A stretch of DNA of 64,000 bases from Streptomyces akebiae. Its GTDB lineage: Bacteria; Actinomycetota; Actinomycetes; Streptomycetales; Streptomycetaceae. Every line of letters starts with the position of its first letter. The first letter of the stretch is position 1. The stretch covers positions 4,650,001 through 4,714,000 of the forward strand of contig NZ_CP080647.1 of the NCBI RefSeq assembly GCF_019599145.1. Reading direction: 5' to 3'. Shown piece after piece: positions 44,821-53,684 of this stretch. The notes under the pieces were generated by a model that saw only the letters and a list, made by a program, of their open reading frames with translations, was not told the origin of the DNA and ran no database searches. The translations under genes and the position numbers were made by a program.

Positions 44821-45768
44821 GTGGCTGGATTCAGGATCGGACGCGGCCGGGACAACGGCGCTCCTCAAGCGCGACCGCACAACCCTCCGTACGGACAGCA
44901 GGCCCCGCAGGCCGGCGGCCCGTCGTACGGCTACCCCCAGACGCCCCCCGGACCGCCGTACGGCGGCGGGCGCGGCGGTCAGGGCGGCTGGCCGCAGACG
45001 CACGGCGGCGGACGCCCCGGCGGTTACGGGACACAGGGCAACCACGGCGGGCACGGCGGGCACGGCGAGCCGGAGTACTTCGGCGACGACGGCGGGCACC
45101 CCCAGGGCGGCGTGGACCCGTACGCCGCCAACAACCCGGGGCACACACAGATGTTCGCCGTCGGCGAGGACCCGTACCTGCAGGGCGACACCTACCGCGC
45201 TGGCAACGCCCCGGCGGCGCCGCTCGGCCCGCGGCTGCCCTGGAAGGCGCTCCTCAAGGGCATCGTCACCAGCCCCAACCGGACGTTCCTGGTGATGCGC
45301 GACTACGCGGTGTGGGGCCCCGCCCTCATCGTGTCGTTCCTGTACGGCCTGCTGGCCGTCTTCGGCTTCGACAGCGCCCGCGAAGAAGCGATCAAGGCGA
45401 CGCTCTCGGCCGTCGTGCCGATCGTGCTCGTCACCAGCGTGACGATGGTGGTGAGCATCTTCGTCCTGGGCGTGGTCACCCACACCCTGGCCCGCCAGCT
45501 CGGCGGCGACGGCGCCTGGCAGCCCACGGTCGGCCTCTCCATGCTGATCATGACCCTCACGGACGCGCCGCGCCTGGTCGTCGCGATGTTCGCGGGCGGC
45601 GACGCCTCGTTCGTCCAGATCCTCGGCTGGATCACCTGGGTCGCCGCGGGCGCCCTCCTGACGATGATGGTCTCCAAGTCCCACGACCTCCCGTGGCCGA
45701 AGGCGCTGGGTGCCTCGGCGATCCAACTGGTGGCGATCCTGTCCTTGATCAAGCTGGGCACGTTCTAA
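44821..45768 (+). CDS. Yip1-family membrane protein with Gly/Pro-rich N-terminus
   Basis: GTG at 44821 (VAGFRIGRGRDNG) fits; no strong ribosome site is seen and the message may be leaderless. A longer frame to 44740 is less likely. The 315-aa product has ~140 disordered Gly/Pro/His-rich residues. Five membrane helices in Yip1-like arrangement follow (WGPALIVSFLYGLLAVFGF, VVPIVLVTSVTMVVSIFVLGVV, TVGLSMLIMTLTDAPRLVVAMF, ILGWITWVAAGALLTMMV, ASAIQLVAILSLIKLGTF). Bacterial Yip1-like proteins have no settled role. It is followed by a good terminator. Confidence 0.8.
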   Translation: MAGFRIGRGRDNGAPQARPHNPPYGQQAPQAGGPSYGYPQTPPGPPYGGGRGGQGGWPQTHGGGRPGGYGTQGNHGGHGGHGEPEYFGDDGGHPQGGVDPYAANNPGHTQMFAVGEDPYLQGDTYRAGNAPAAPLGPRLPWKALLKGIVTSPNRTFLVMRDYAVWGPALIVSFLYGLLAVFGFDSAREEAIKATLSAVVPIVLVTSVTMVVSIFVLGVVTHTLARQLGGDGAWQPTVGLSMLIMTLTDAPRLVVAMFAGGDASFVQILGWITWVAAGALLTMMVSKSHDLPWPKALGASAIQLVAILSLIKLGTF

Positions 45769-45847
45769 GCGCGTGCCGGGCACGTGCTGGGCACGGCGAC
45801 CGCGGCGAGTACGCGACAGGTAACAGGTAACAGGTGACACGACGAGT

Positions 45848-45881
45848 GAGGGGTTCCCGGCCGACAAGCCGGGAGCCCCTC
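45848..45881 (+). terminator. Terminator after the Yip1-like gene
   Basis: 14-bp stem with one G-U pair (GAGGGGTTCCCGGC / GCCGGGAGCCCCTC), loop 6 nt, followed by CCTCTCTTTC. Confidence 0.75.
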
Positions 45882-45932
45882 CTCTCTTTCCGGCATCCTC
45901 TCTTCCGGCATCCGGTCTTTCCGGCGTCCGGC

Positions 45933-45983
45933 GTCGGCCGTCACGGGCCGTCGGCCGTCACGGGCCGTCGGCCGTCGCGGGCC
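45933..45983. repeat. Three tandem 17-bp repeats
   Basis: GTCGGCCGTCACGGGCC occurs at 45933 and 45950; the third unit at 45967 differs by one base (A to G). Confidence 0.85.
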
Positions 45984-46088
45984 GGTCGCCGACGGCGGCT
46001 GGAACGGCCCGAGTTGAGCTGTGTGATGATGCTCGAAAATGACCGGTCCTGGGGCGGGGCACGGTGAGCGAGAAGGGCGGGGCCCGGG

Positions 46089-47186
46089 GTGGGCAAGGGT
46101 GGGGAGTCCATATCGGACGAGGAGTGGGAGCGCTTCCTCCGCGAAGCCGAGGCGGGGAGCAAGGACGCCCCCGAGGAACCGTCGGCACGGGCCCGCATGG
46201 TGGCGGGGCGGCTGCGGGAGGAGACCGCCAGGCCGGAGCCGTGGCGGAGCCATTCACCGGCCCGACCGCGAAGAGGCAAGGGCTGGTACGTGGTCGGTCT
46301 GATCGTCGCGGCCGCCTTGCTGGTCGTGGCGCTGGACCCGGGGCGGGTGGCCGGATGGTTCGCGGGCGAAGGCGGCGAGAGCACACCGCTCGCCGCGGAG
46401 TCGGAACGTCCGGATCAGCCACCGCCGACGGAAGCGGCAGTCCGACAGCCCACCCTGGACGAGCCGTTCAGGGGCTCGCCGGCGGCCCGGTGGGGTGACG
46501 GGCAGGCCGCGCTCGGCCTGCCCGAGGCACGGGCGACCGGCTGGATGAGCAAGGCGCAGGTCGCGCAGGCGCTCAAGGAGAGCCGGGACTTCCTCGCCGC
46601 GTCCAGTCTGGATCCCGGTGTGCTGCGCGGTGAACGCCCGAAGAAGGCCATCGCGTTGATCAATCCCCATCAGCGGGATGTCCAGGACTTCCTGGCGACC
46701 GCGTTCCGCGCACCCAGCCGTGAGAACGATCCCCTGCTGCTGTTCAGCCGCTTCGAGGACTCGAAGGTCCGACTGGTCGGGGATGTGGTCAAGACACGAG
46801 GACGGATCACGTACCGCGAGGGCAAGCGCGGCGCGGTCGAGGTGACCACCGATGTCACGTACGTCTATCCGGTCGTCCGCGCCGAGGCGGGAAGCGACGA
46901 GGTCGTCCGCACCATCGTGCGCCGCGAGGTCGTGATGAGCTGGGACGACCCGGCGAAGATCGTCACCGAGCCGGGCACGTTCTCCTTGGTCTCCTACAAG
47001 GTGGACACCACCAACGGCGGCTGCGACACCTTCACCGGCTACTTCACCCCCGAGTTCGGCGCGGAGCGCGCGACGTCACCCTCGGGAGAGGGCCCGGCGG
47101 TCGACCCGTACGACCGCAGCACCTCGATGGACGCGCGCATGCGGGAGTCCGACGAGACAGGATGCGGAACCGCCACACGGTCGTGA
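46089..47186 (+). CDS. Conserved single-pass membrane protein
   Basis: GTG at 46089. The 365-aa product has an acidic/basic cytoplasmic head (~65 residues, SISDEEWERFLREAEAG), one membrane helix (GWYVVGLIVAAALLVVALD), and an extracytoplasmic domain of ~275 residues. That domain includes RATGWMSKAQVAQALKESRDFLAASSLDPGVLRGERP and a final C...C pair (GGCDTFTGYFTPEF, ETGC). Family unnamed to me but typical of Streptomyces. It converges on the phosphoribosyltransferase gene. Confidence 0.75.
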   Translation: MGKGGESISDEEWERFLREAEAGSKDAPEEPSARARMVAGRLREETARPEPWRSHSPARPRRGKGWYVVGLIVAAALLVVALDPGRVAGWFAGEGGESTPLAAESERPDQPPPTEAAVRQPTLDEPFRGSPAARWGDGQAALGLPEARATGWMSKAQVAQALKESRDFLAASSLDPGVLRGERPKKAIALINPHQRDVQDFLATAFRAPSRENDPLLLFSRFEDSKVRLVGDVVKTRGRITYREGKRGAVEVTTDVTYVYPVVRAEAGSDEVVRTIVRREVVMSWDDPAKIVTEPGTFSLVSYKVDTTNGGCDTFTGYFTPEFGAERATSPSGEGPAVDPYDRSTSMDARMRESDETGCGTATRS

Positions 47187-47231
47187 GCCCCGCGACGACC
47201 AGGCCGAGGGGCTGTCGTGCCGCCCATCGGC

Positions 47232-47750
47232 TCAGAGCGCTTCCCTGTTCGCCTTGGCGGCCTCTCCCGACTTATGCACTGGAGGCAAGACACTCCACGG
47301 AAAATTGATCCACTCGTCGGTCCGCTTCCACACGTACTCGCACTTCACGAGGGAGTGGGACTTCTCATAGATCACGGCGGACCGGACCTCGGCGACGGCG
47401 TCGAGGCAGAAGTCGTGGACGAGCTTGAGCGTCTTGCCCGTGTCGGCGACGTCGTCCGTGATCAGGACCTTCTTGTCGGAGAAGTCGATCGCGTTCGGGA
47501 CCGGGGCGAGCATGACGGGCATGTCGAGGGTCGTGCCGACGCCGGTGTAGAACTCCACGTTCACGAGGTGGATGTTCTTGCAGTCGAGGGCGTAGGCGAG
47601 CCCGCCGGCGACGAAGACCCCGCCGCGGGCGATGCTGAGCACGATGTCGGGCTCGTAGCCGTCGTCGGCGATGGTCTGCGCCAGTTCGCGCACGGCGGTG
47701 CCGAACGCCTCGTAGGTGAGGTTCTCCCGGACCGGAGGCGCGCTCGACAT
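47232..47750 (-). CDS. Purine-type phosphoribosyltransferase
   Basis: ATG at 47750 (a GTG two codons upstream overlaps the dcd stop). The 172-aa product has the PRPP-binding signature VLITDDVADTGKTL and DIVLSIARGGVFVAGGLAYAL near the start, typical of xanthine/hypoxanthine-guanine-type class I phosphoribosyltransferases. It has no hood motif that fixes the base used. It directly follows dcd, so both act in nucleotide metabolism and are probably co-transcribed. Confidence 0.85.
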   Translation of the reverse strand: MSSAPPVRENLTYEAFGTAVRELAQTIADDGYEPDIVLSIARGGVFVAGGLAYALDCKNIHLVNVEFYTGVGTTLDMPVMLAPVPNAIDFSDKKVLITDDVADTGKTLKLVHDFCLDAVAEVRSAVIYEKSHSLVKCEYVWKRTDEWINFPWSVLPPVHKSGEAAKANREAL

Positions 47751-47752
47751 GC

Positions 47753-48328
47753 TCACACCTGCGTCCGGTGGAAGTTGAGGAAGGACCGGGAGGCCGTCGG
47801 CCCGCGCTGCCCCTGGTAGCGGGAGCCGTAGCGCTCGCTGCCGTACGGGAACTCGGCCGGCGAGCTGAGCCGGAACATGCACAGCTGCCCGATCTTCATG
47901 CCCGGCCAGAGCTTGATGGGGAGCGTGGCGAGGTTCGACAGTTCGAGGGTCACGTGCCCCGAGAAGCCGGGGTCGATGAACCCGGCGGTGGAGTGGGTGA
48001 CGAGCCCGAGCCGGCCCAGGGAGCTCTTCCCCTCCAGCCGCGAGGCGAGGTCGTCGGGGAGCGAGATGACCTCGTAGGTGCTGGCGAGCACGAACTCGCC
48101 GGGGTGGAGGATGAACGGCTCGTCCCCCTCGGGTTCGACGAGCCGTGTGAGGTCCGACTGTTCGATGGAGGGATCGATATGCGGGTACCGGTGGTTCTCG
48201 AGCACCCGGAAAAAGCGGTCGAGACGCACGTCGATGCTCGACGGCTGCACCATGGTTTCGTCGTACGGATCGATCCGCACCCGACCGGCGTCGATCTCGG
48301 CCCGGATGTCCTTGTCTGAGAGAAGCAC
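47753..48328 (-). CDS. dcd: dCTP deaminase
   Basis: GTG at 48328 gives 191 aa, the usual length. It begins [20 protein letters not shown] and carries [20 protein letters not shown], the active-site block [24 protein letters not shown] with the catalytic Glu in [10 protein letters not shown], and the C-terminal [13 protein letters not shown] that closes over the nucleotide. It deaminates dCTP to dUTP. Whether it is bifunctional (to dUMP) cannot be told here. Confidence 0.97.
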   Translation of the reverse strand: MLLSDKDIRAEIDAGRVRIDPYDETMVQPSSIDVRLDRFFRVLENHRYPHIDPSIEQSDLTRLVEPEGDEPFILHPGEFVLASTYEVISLPDDLASRLEGKSSLGRLGLVTHSTAGFIDPGFSGHVTLELSNLATLPIKLWPGMKIGQLCMFRLSSPAEFPYGSERYGSRYQGQRGPTASRSFLNFHRTQV

Positions 48329-48420
48329 GCCCCGAGGATACGCAAGACGCGCGGACCGCCCACCATCAGGACGGACTCCGCGCGCCTCGACGACTGCGCC
48401 GCTACGGCTCACGTACGGCC

Positions 48421-48463
48421 GCGGCCACGGCTACGGCCGTGACAGGGACGTAGCCGTGGCCGC
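48421..48463 (-). terminator. 15-bp hairpin after the small zinc-ribbon gene
   Basis: GCGGCCACGGCTACG (48421-48435) pairs perfectly with CGTAGCCGTGGCCGC (48449-48463), loop 13 nt. It lies just 3' of the minus-strand 48472 gene and upstream of dcd. Confidence 0.65.
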
Positions 48464-48471
48464 AGCTGTGA

Positions 48472-48630
48472 CTACCGCCTCTCCAACGCCACCGGCACGA
48501 CACTGCGCAGCCGCGCACAGCGCGGGCAGCGCATGAGCCGACCGGGGCCGAGGCGCTCGGCCTGCTGCATCGGGAACGAAGCGGTGCTGAACACGTGCCC
48601 ATCGGCACAACGGACGACGGTGCGCTCCAT
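48472..48630 (-). CDS. Small zinc-ribbon-like protein
   Basis: ATG at 48630 (MERTVVRCADGH); a TTG at 48654 is possible. The 52-aa product has RCADGHVFSTASFP and RCPRCARLRSVVPV, a C...H and CxxC pattern typical of a small zinc ribbon. Many Streptomyces have near-identical short proteins. Function unknown. From here to the tRNA (48631-48923) I see no further gene. Confidence 0.7.
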   Translation of the reverse strand: MERTVVRCADGHVFSTASFPMQQAERLGPGRLMRCPRCARLRSVVPVALERR

Positions 48631-48923
48631 CAAGTCCAAGAGTCCCTTCCCCAAGAGCCGCGTCTGGCTGTCGACCTACGTCGACCTGACGACGAAGCGC
48701 CACATTACGGGATGAACGGGACGCCCCTCCAGGCGGCACTCCGATCCGTTCCGAGCCCCACCCAGACCCTCTTCCGCGCCTCCACGGTACGCCCCAACTC
48801 CCGCGCCCCGCAGCCCCATCCCCGCCCCCGAAACGCCACCGGGCCCCACGGCTTCAGCGCGCGGGGCCCGACATGAGGTAAAGTAACCAAGCGTTCCGAC
48901 ACCGGCACCAACCGGCGTCTTAC

Positions 48924-48997
48924 GCGGGTGTAGTTTAATGGTAGAACATCAGCTTCCCAAGCTGAGAGCGCGAGTTCGATTCTCGTCACCCGCTCCA
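48924..48997 (+). tRNA. tRNA-Gly (anticodon CCC)
   Basis: Acceptor arms GCGGGTG and CACCCGC pair. Anticodon stem TCAGC/GCTGA surrounds the loop TTCCCAA with CCC at 48956-48958. The T-arm has GAGTTCGATTCTC. Discriminator T is followed by an encoded CCA (48995-48997). It decodes GGG. A terminator follows at 49003. Confidence 0.95.
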
Positions 48998-49002
48998 TGC
49001 GA

Positions 49003-49029
49003 AACCCCCAGGCCAGAGGCCCGGGGGTT
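49003..49029 (+). terminator. Intrinsic terminator of the tRNA gene
   Basis: AACCCCC...GGGGGTT with an inner GGCC/GGCC pair and a following CTTTGTTG tract. Confidence 0.7.
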
Positions 49030-49200
49030 CTTTGTTGCTAGACCGGTGAGCGGGTGGCGCACCACAACCGCACCATAAGGACCCGGCCAGGCCGTTTCGT
49101 TCGAATCACCGAACCCTTGGCATGTGAGGGCGCTCGTCGAGTGCGGCGCCCCCGGCAGCCTCTGAAGCCTGGCGGCGCTGTACGTCGGGGAGAGCTGACC

Positions 49201-49617
49201 GTGGAGAACATCCTGTCCGTGGCCATCGGGGCCGCTATCGGCCTCATAGGGGCGGTGTTCGGTTCGTGGTTCACCGCGCGCCGACAGGACCACATGTGGC
49301 TCCGCGAGCAGAAGCTCAAAGCCGGGATCGGCTTCAACACGGCCGTAGTTCAGCTGCTGGACCACCTGAAGGAAACACAGCTGAGTGGCGACGGTCCCGG
49401 AGCCAACGAGTTGGCGAACCAGATGCAGGAAGCACGCTCAGCCCTCTACTTGCTCTGCGCCGGCGATACCGTCGATCTCGCCGATACTCTCGCGCGTCGG
49501 GTCTGGGGCCCCCGGCCCACCGACGCCAGGGACGACCGCCGGGCCGAGTTCCGAGAGACGTTGGACCTCCTGCGTCGCTTCACCCACCAGCTCCGGCAGG
49601 AAATCGCCAGATCGTAG
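49201..49617 (+). CDS. Small single-pass membrane protein
   Basis: GTG at 49201 with GGGGAG upstream. The 138-aa product has one N-terminal membrane helix (ILSVAIGAAIGLIGAVFGSWF) followed by a helical cytoplasmic part (RRQDHMWLREQKLKAGIGF...). Such short anchors are common near mobile-element scars and defence loci. Function unknown. Its 3' end abuts a transposase remnant. Confidence 0.65.
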   Translation: MENILSVAIGAAIGLIGAVFGSWFTARRQDHMWLREQKLKAGIGFNTAVVQLLDHLKETQLSGDGPGANELANQMQEARSALYLLCAGDTVDLADTLARRVWGPRPTDARDDRRAEFRETLDLLRRFTHQLRQEIARS

Positions 49618-49619
49618 TC

Positions 49620-49935
49620 CCCATTGGATCTTCGTGGTCAGTCCGCCACGGGACCATCCGATGGCGTGGTCGTCGGGCTCGCCGACCGGGTCTCTTTCTG
49701 CGGGCCCAGCGGCGTGCTGGTGGGCCCGCACGATGGTGGAGTCCGCCGAGACGGCCCCGTTCAGGTCGTCTTCGGTGTCAGCCTGCGCCATCAGCGTCGT
49801 GAACACCCGCTCCCAGGTGCCGTCGATGGCCCAGATCCGCAGCCGGTTGTGGACGCCTCGCCCATTGCCGTACTTCTTCGGCAGGTGGACCCACTGTGTT
49901 CCGGTCTGGAACTTGAAGGCGATGGCGTCGATCAC
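49620..49935 (-). pseudogene. IS5-family transposase remnant
   Basis: The minus-strand frame encodes VIDAIAFKFQTGTQWVHLPKKYG..GVHNRLRIWAIDGTWERVF...SADSTIVRAHQHAAG...DHAIGWSRGGLTTKI, an internal part of an IS5/IS1647-like DDE transposase including the first catalytic Asp. The N-terminus and the rest of the catalytic domain are missing. The fragment stops at the 3' end of the 49201 gene. Confidence 0.8.
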
Positions 49936-50029
49936 CTCGCGGTGATCCTTTCATCGGCCACCCCGCCTCGGCGTCCGGTCCGGGAGCAGACGGCTCGATC
50001 CGGGCCCGCTGCGTACCGGTGGCCTCCTC

Positions 50030-50250
50030 CCTATGGTGCGCGGAGTCGCCCGTGTGGTTCTTCGCACGCTCGGCGCGCACCCATGGAGTCTTTGAGCGCG
50101 GCGCCGGAGCGCGTGGACAGCGTGTGCCCGGTGTGACGAAGGTCGTAGAAGCGGAAGCCGTCCGGCAGCCCTGCGGCGGCACGGGCACGACGCCACTGTC
50201 GGCCGAAGGACGTGCGGAAGGCGGCGCCCTTCTCCCCCTCCGTGCCGGAA
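50030..50250 (-). pseudogene. Site-specific tyrosine integrase remnant
   Basis: Minus-strand translation gives EKGAAFRTSFGRQWRRARAAAGLPDGFRFYDLRHTGHTLSTRSGAALKDSM, the catalytic RHTG region of an actinobacterial tyrosine recombinase. The frame then shifts and the terminal Tyr part is absent. It lies 1.1 kb from the tRNA-Gly gene, a typical integration target, so it may be the scar of an integrative element. Confidence 0.6.
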
Positions 50251-50265
50251 ACCGGCGAAGGGCGC

Positions 50266-52947
50266 TCAGTTGTTCGGTAGTGCCTGCTCGGCCCAGATCA
50301 CCTTGCCCTGGGGCGTGTACCGGGTTCCCCAGCGCTCGGTCAGCTGCGACACCAGGAACAGGCCCCGGCCGCCTTCGTCGGTCGTCGCGGCATACCGCAA
50401 GTGGGGCGAGGTGCTGCTGCCGTCAGCCACCTCGCAGATCAGCCTGCTGTCGTAGATCAGTCTCAGGTGGATCGACTCGCCGCCGTAACGGACGGCGTTG
50501 GTGACGAGTTCGCTCAGCACCAGTTCCGTGCTGAAGCCCAGTTCGGACAGCCCCCACTCGTCGAGCTTGCCGGCCGCCGCGGCGCGCACCCCGGCGACGG
50601 CAGCCGGATCGGGGGGCACGTCCCACTCGGCTATCCGATCCGGTGGCAGCGCATGGGTACGGGCGATGAGCAACGCCACGTCATCCGTGGGGCGTTCGGG
50701 CAACAGCGCATCCAGCACCGCCTGACAGCTCTCCTCCGGCGCGCGCTCCGTGTGATCCGTCAGGGCTTGCCGCAGGAGTTCCATTCCCTCGTCGAGGTCA
50801 CGGGTCCGGTCCTCGATGAGGCCGTCGGTGTAAAGGACGAGCTGGGAGCCTTCGGCGATGTCCAGCTCGGCGGTCTGGAAGGGCATGCCCCCGAGCCCCA
50901 GGGGCGGACCCGGCGGCAGGTCGGGAAAGGTGACCTTCCCGTCGGGCTGGACCAGCGCGGGAGCCAGGTGCCCCGCGCTCGCCATGGTGCAGCGGCACGT
51001 CGCAGGGTCGTAGATCGCGTACAGGCAGGTGGCGCCCACCACGGCGGCGGGGCTTTCCGTGCACGCCTCGTCCTGGTCGATGCGCCCGACCAGCTCGTCC
51101 AGATGACTCAGCAGCTCGTCGGGGGGCAGATCGAGCGTGGAGAAGTTGTGCACCGCGGTGCGCAGCCGCCCCATGGTCGCCGCGGCGTGCAGGCCGTGGC
51201 CGACCACGTCACCGACGACCAGCGCCACGCGGCTGCCCGGCAGGGGAATCACGTCGAACCAGTCCCCGCTCACACCCGACTGGGCCGGGAGGTACCGGTA
51301 GCCGACGTCGAGGGCGCTCTGCTCGGGCAGGGCCCGCGGCAGCAGGCTGCGCTGGAGGGTGACCGCCAGAGCGTGCTCACGCGTGTAGCGGCGGGCGTTG
51401 TCGATGCTGACCGCGGCACGGGCCACCAGCTCCTCCGCCAGCGAGAGCTCCTCCTGGTCGAAGGGATCGTGCTCCTTGGAGCGCCAGAAGTTGACCAAGC
51501 CCAGCACGACACCGCGGGCCTGGATCGGAGCGGCGATGAGCGAGTGGATGCCGAAGTCCACTATCTGCTCGGTGCGCTCCGGGTCCTGCAGATGCCAGCC
51601 CGTCGCGGTGGACAGGTCGGCCACCAGTTCCGAGCGGCCGGAGCCGTAGCCGCGTGCCTGGGGCGTGGAGGGCAGGAAGTCGATCAGCCGGCCCTTCTCG
51701 TAGAGCGGTTGGTCGTCGCGGATACCGCATACGGCAACGCGTCGCATTCCCTTGGCCGTGGCCGCCGGTTCCTCGCCGTGCAGTACGGCGTCGGCCAGGT
51801 CCACGGTGACGAAATCGGCGAAGCGAGGGACGGCGATCCGGGCGAGTTCGTCGGCCGTTTGGATCACGTCCAGGGTGGTGCCGATGCCCAGTCCGGCGTC
51901 GTAGAGGAGCTTCAGCCGCTCACCGGTGATCTCGGCTCTGCCGGACACGGCCCGCAGCTCCGTGGAATCGCGCAGGGTCACGACGGTGCCCCGGGGACCT
52001 CCGCCGCGATCCGTGAGCCTCTGGTTGACCACCAGCAGCCGCGGCCCGGCCAGGTGCACCTCGTCCGTGGCCTCGCGGCCCGAGCTGAGCAACGACGCCA
52101 TCTCGGGTTCGAGGGCCGGCATCCGGGACACCTGCATCCCCTCTGCGTCCGGGGCCAGCTCCAGGAGGCGCCTGGCCTCGTCGTTCGCCAGCAGCAATCG
52201 CCCCTCACCACTGACGATGAGCACCCCTTCGCGTACGGAGTGCAGCACCGCGTCATGGTGCTCGTACATGCGGGACATCTCGTTCGGGGCCAGGCTGTGA
52301 GTCTGCCGTCGCAGCCGCCTGCCGACCAGCACGGTGGCGGCGGTGGCCACTGCGAGTGCGCCCGCACCGGCGGTCAGGATGATCGGTATCTGCCGGTCCA
52401 CCAGACTGGTCACGTTCTTGACCTTCAGCCCGGCGGAAACGAGGGCCACCACTTGGCCCCGCGTGTCCCGGATGGGCACGGTCGCCTGCACCTCGTCGCC
52501 GAGGGGGCCCTGCACGCTTTCGGTATAGACCTTCCCCGCCAGCGACGGCTCGATCTCTCCTACGAATCGCTTGCCGATCCGGTCCGGCAGGGGATGGGTG
52601 TAGCGGATCCCTTTCGTGTCCATCACCACGATGAAGTCGACGCCCGCGGACTTGCGCCCCGCTTCGGTCAGCGGCTGCAGGACCTTCGCGGGCTCGGGGG
52701 CCTGCAGTGCGGACAGCACGCCCGGGGAATGTGCGAAAGTCTGCGCGACGGCTATGGATCTTCGTTTGGCCCCGGCGTCGGTGTGCCGCTGCGACTGAAG
52801 GACCAGGGCGAAGACCGCGAATGCCACAAGCAGCACCACCAGCGCCACCTGCAGGAGGAATATCTGCCCCGCGACGCTTCGGGTGTTCCTTCGTGCCAGT
52901 GACCACAGTGGCGATATATGACCAATTCGGACAAAGTGGTCTTTCAT
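50266..52947 (-). CDS. Sensor SpoIIE-type phosphatase (Cache-PAS-GAF-PP2C-HATPase)
   Basis: ATG at 52947, 893 aa. Domains in order: membrane helix (~28-48); extracytoplasmic sCache-like sensor (~50-190, with MDTKGIRYTHPLPDRIG); second helix (~195-215); PAS (~240-340); GAF (~355-540, IAVPRFADFVTVDL...SLIAAPIQARGVVLGLVNFWR). The SpoIIE PP2C phosphatase follows (~560-760, SGVSGDWFDVIPLPGSRVALVVGDVVGHG with metal-binding Asp residues, VLYTDGLIEDR). A GHKL kinase-like domain ends it (~770-890, LSELVTNAVRYG, DEGGRGLFLVSQLT). It probably controls an anti-sigma/anti-anti-sigma partner switch in response to an external ligand. No partner is adjacent. Confidence 0.9.
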   Translation of the reverse strand: MKDHFVRIGHISPLWSLARRNTRSVAGQIFLLQVALVVLLVAFAVFALVLQSQRHTDAGAKRRSIAVAQTFAHSPGVLSALQAPEPAKVLQPLTEAGRKSAGVDFIVVMDTKGIRYTHPLPDRIGKRFVGEIEPSLAGKVYTESVQGPLGDEVQATVPIRDTRGQVVALVSAGLKVKNVTSLVDRQIPIILTAGAGALAVATAATVLVGRRLRRQTHSLAPNEMSRMYEHHDAVLHSVREGVLIVSGEGRLLLANDEARRLLELAPDAEGMQVSRMPALEPEMASLLSSGREATDEVHLAGPRLLVVNQRLTDRGGGPRGTVVTLRDSTELRAVSGRAEITGERLKLLYDAGLGIGTTLDVIQTADELARIAVPRFADFVTVDLADAVLHGEEPAATAKGMRRVAVCGIRDDQPLYEKGRLIDFLPSTPQARGYGSGRSELVADLSTATGWHLQDPERTEQIVDFGIHSLIAAPIQARGVVLGLVNFWRSKEHDPFDQEELSLAEELVARAAVSIDNARRYTREHALAVTLQRSLLPRALPEQSALDVGYRYLPAQSGVSGDWFDVIPLPGSRVALVVGDVVGHGLHAAATMGRLRTAVHNFSTLDLPPDELLSHLDELVGRIDQDEACTESPAAVVGATCLYAIYDPATCRCTMASAGHLAPALVQPDGKVTFPDLPPGPPLGLGGMPFQTAELDIAEGSQLVLYTDGLIEDRTRDLDEGMELLRQALTDHTERAPEESCQAVLDALLPERPTDDVALLIARTHALPPDRIAEWDVPPDPAAVAGVRAAAAGKLDEWGLSELGFSTELVLSELVTNAVRYGGESIHLRLIYDSRLICEVADGSSTSPHLRYAATTDEGGRGLFLVSQLTERWGTRYTPQGKVIWAEQALPNN

Positions 52948-53083
52948 TCGGCCTTTCTAGCACCCATCACCTCGTGCAGTCACGGGCCTGCGCTCGAAAC
53001 CGTCCATGCCCGCCCAACAGTCCCCATCGCTTCTGTAGCCACATCAGTCACTTCAGTTACCGAGCGCCCCGGCAGAAAAGGAC

Positions 53084-53270
53084 CTACGCCAGTACGACGG
53101 CCGCGGTGCCGCCGGTGCGTGCGAAGTCGGGCAGGTTGAAGACGGCGACCCGGCCCAGCGCGATGCAGCACGGGGTGTACAGCCACCGTCACGCTGCTGG
53201 TCGAGGCGTTGAAGAGCGTCCAGTCGTAGTCCCGGCAAGGAACGCGGAGCCGATACGCCCCCGGCGACCA
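53084..53270 (-). pseudogene. Decayed C-terminal end of a secreted or glycosidase-type gene
   Basis: Minus-strand frames encode PGAYRLRVPCRDYDWTLFNAS followed by TSSVTVAVHPVLHRAG, then in another frame VAVFNLPDFARTGGTAAVVLA and a stop at 53084. The two read as one protein end broken by an indel. No upstream part remains. The surrounding 52948-53684 otherwise holds only short, unconvincing frames (a PEDLVAAGRSAVRRALIALM segment at about 53345-53490). Confidence 0.35.
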
Positions 53271-53684
53271 CACACGGGCACCATCCTTTGGCGCCCAGGT
53301 CGGGCAGTGGTGGTCGGGGGTGGTCGGGGGCGGTCGTGATCAGCGCCGCCGAGCCTGAGGATCTTGTGGCGGCGGGGCGCTCTGCTGTACGGCGTGCGTT
53401 GATCGCCCTCATGCGGCGCCTCGTACCGGCCGCGCGGCAGGACGCGGTCGCCGTGGCGGTCGCCGTCCGCGCCCGCAAGGCCGCCTGAAGGATGACTGCC
53501 GCCACCCGTGGCTCGCCGTCGAGACCGCTCCTGCCAAGAGCGTAGAGCTCGTCGGGCCGCCGCTGCCGGTCAAGCGGGCAGGCATGGGAATGCGCGCCAA
53601 GAGCTTCGCGAAGAACTGCCCGGACCAGCTCGCGCCGAGGGCGGGGAAATGCTCTCCTGGAAGGAGCCGCAGGAGAACACGCCG

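Larger units (their letters stand above)
45769..46088. other. 320-bp intergenic region with terminator and short repeats
   Basis: It holds the hairpin at 45848-45881, then three ~15-bp CTTTCCGGCATCC-like repeats (about 45884-45930), three 17-bp repeats at 45933-45983, and the leader of the 46089 gene. No coding sequence is seen. Confidence 0.5.

Noticed and set aside
48955..48997. Duplicate of the tRNA-Gly 3' end as an att site
   Set aside because: No second copy was noticed downstream in the window, so an intact element boundary cannot be claimed.
49054..49617. Longer start for the small membrane protein at 49054
   Set aside because: The extra residues are Arg/Pro-rich and overlap the tRNA downstream region; GTG 49201 has a good ribosome site.
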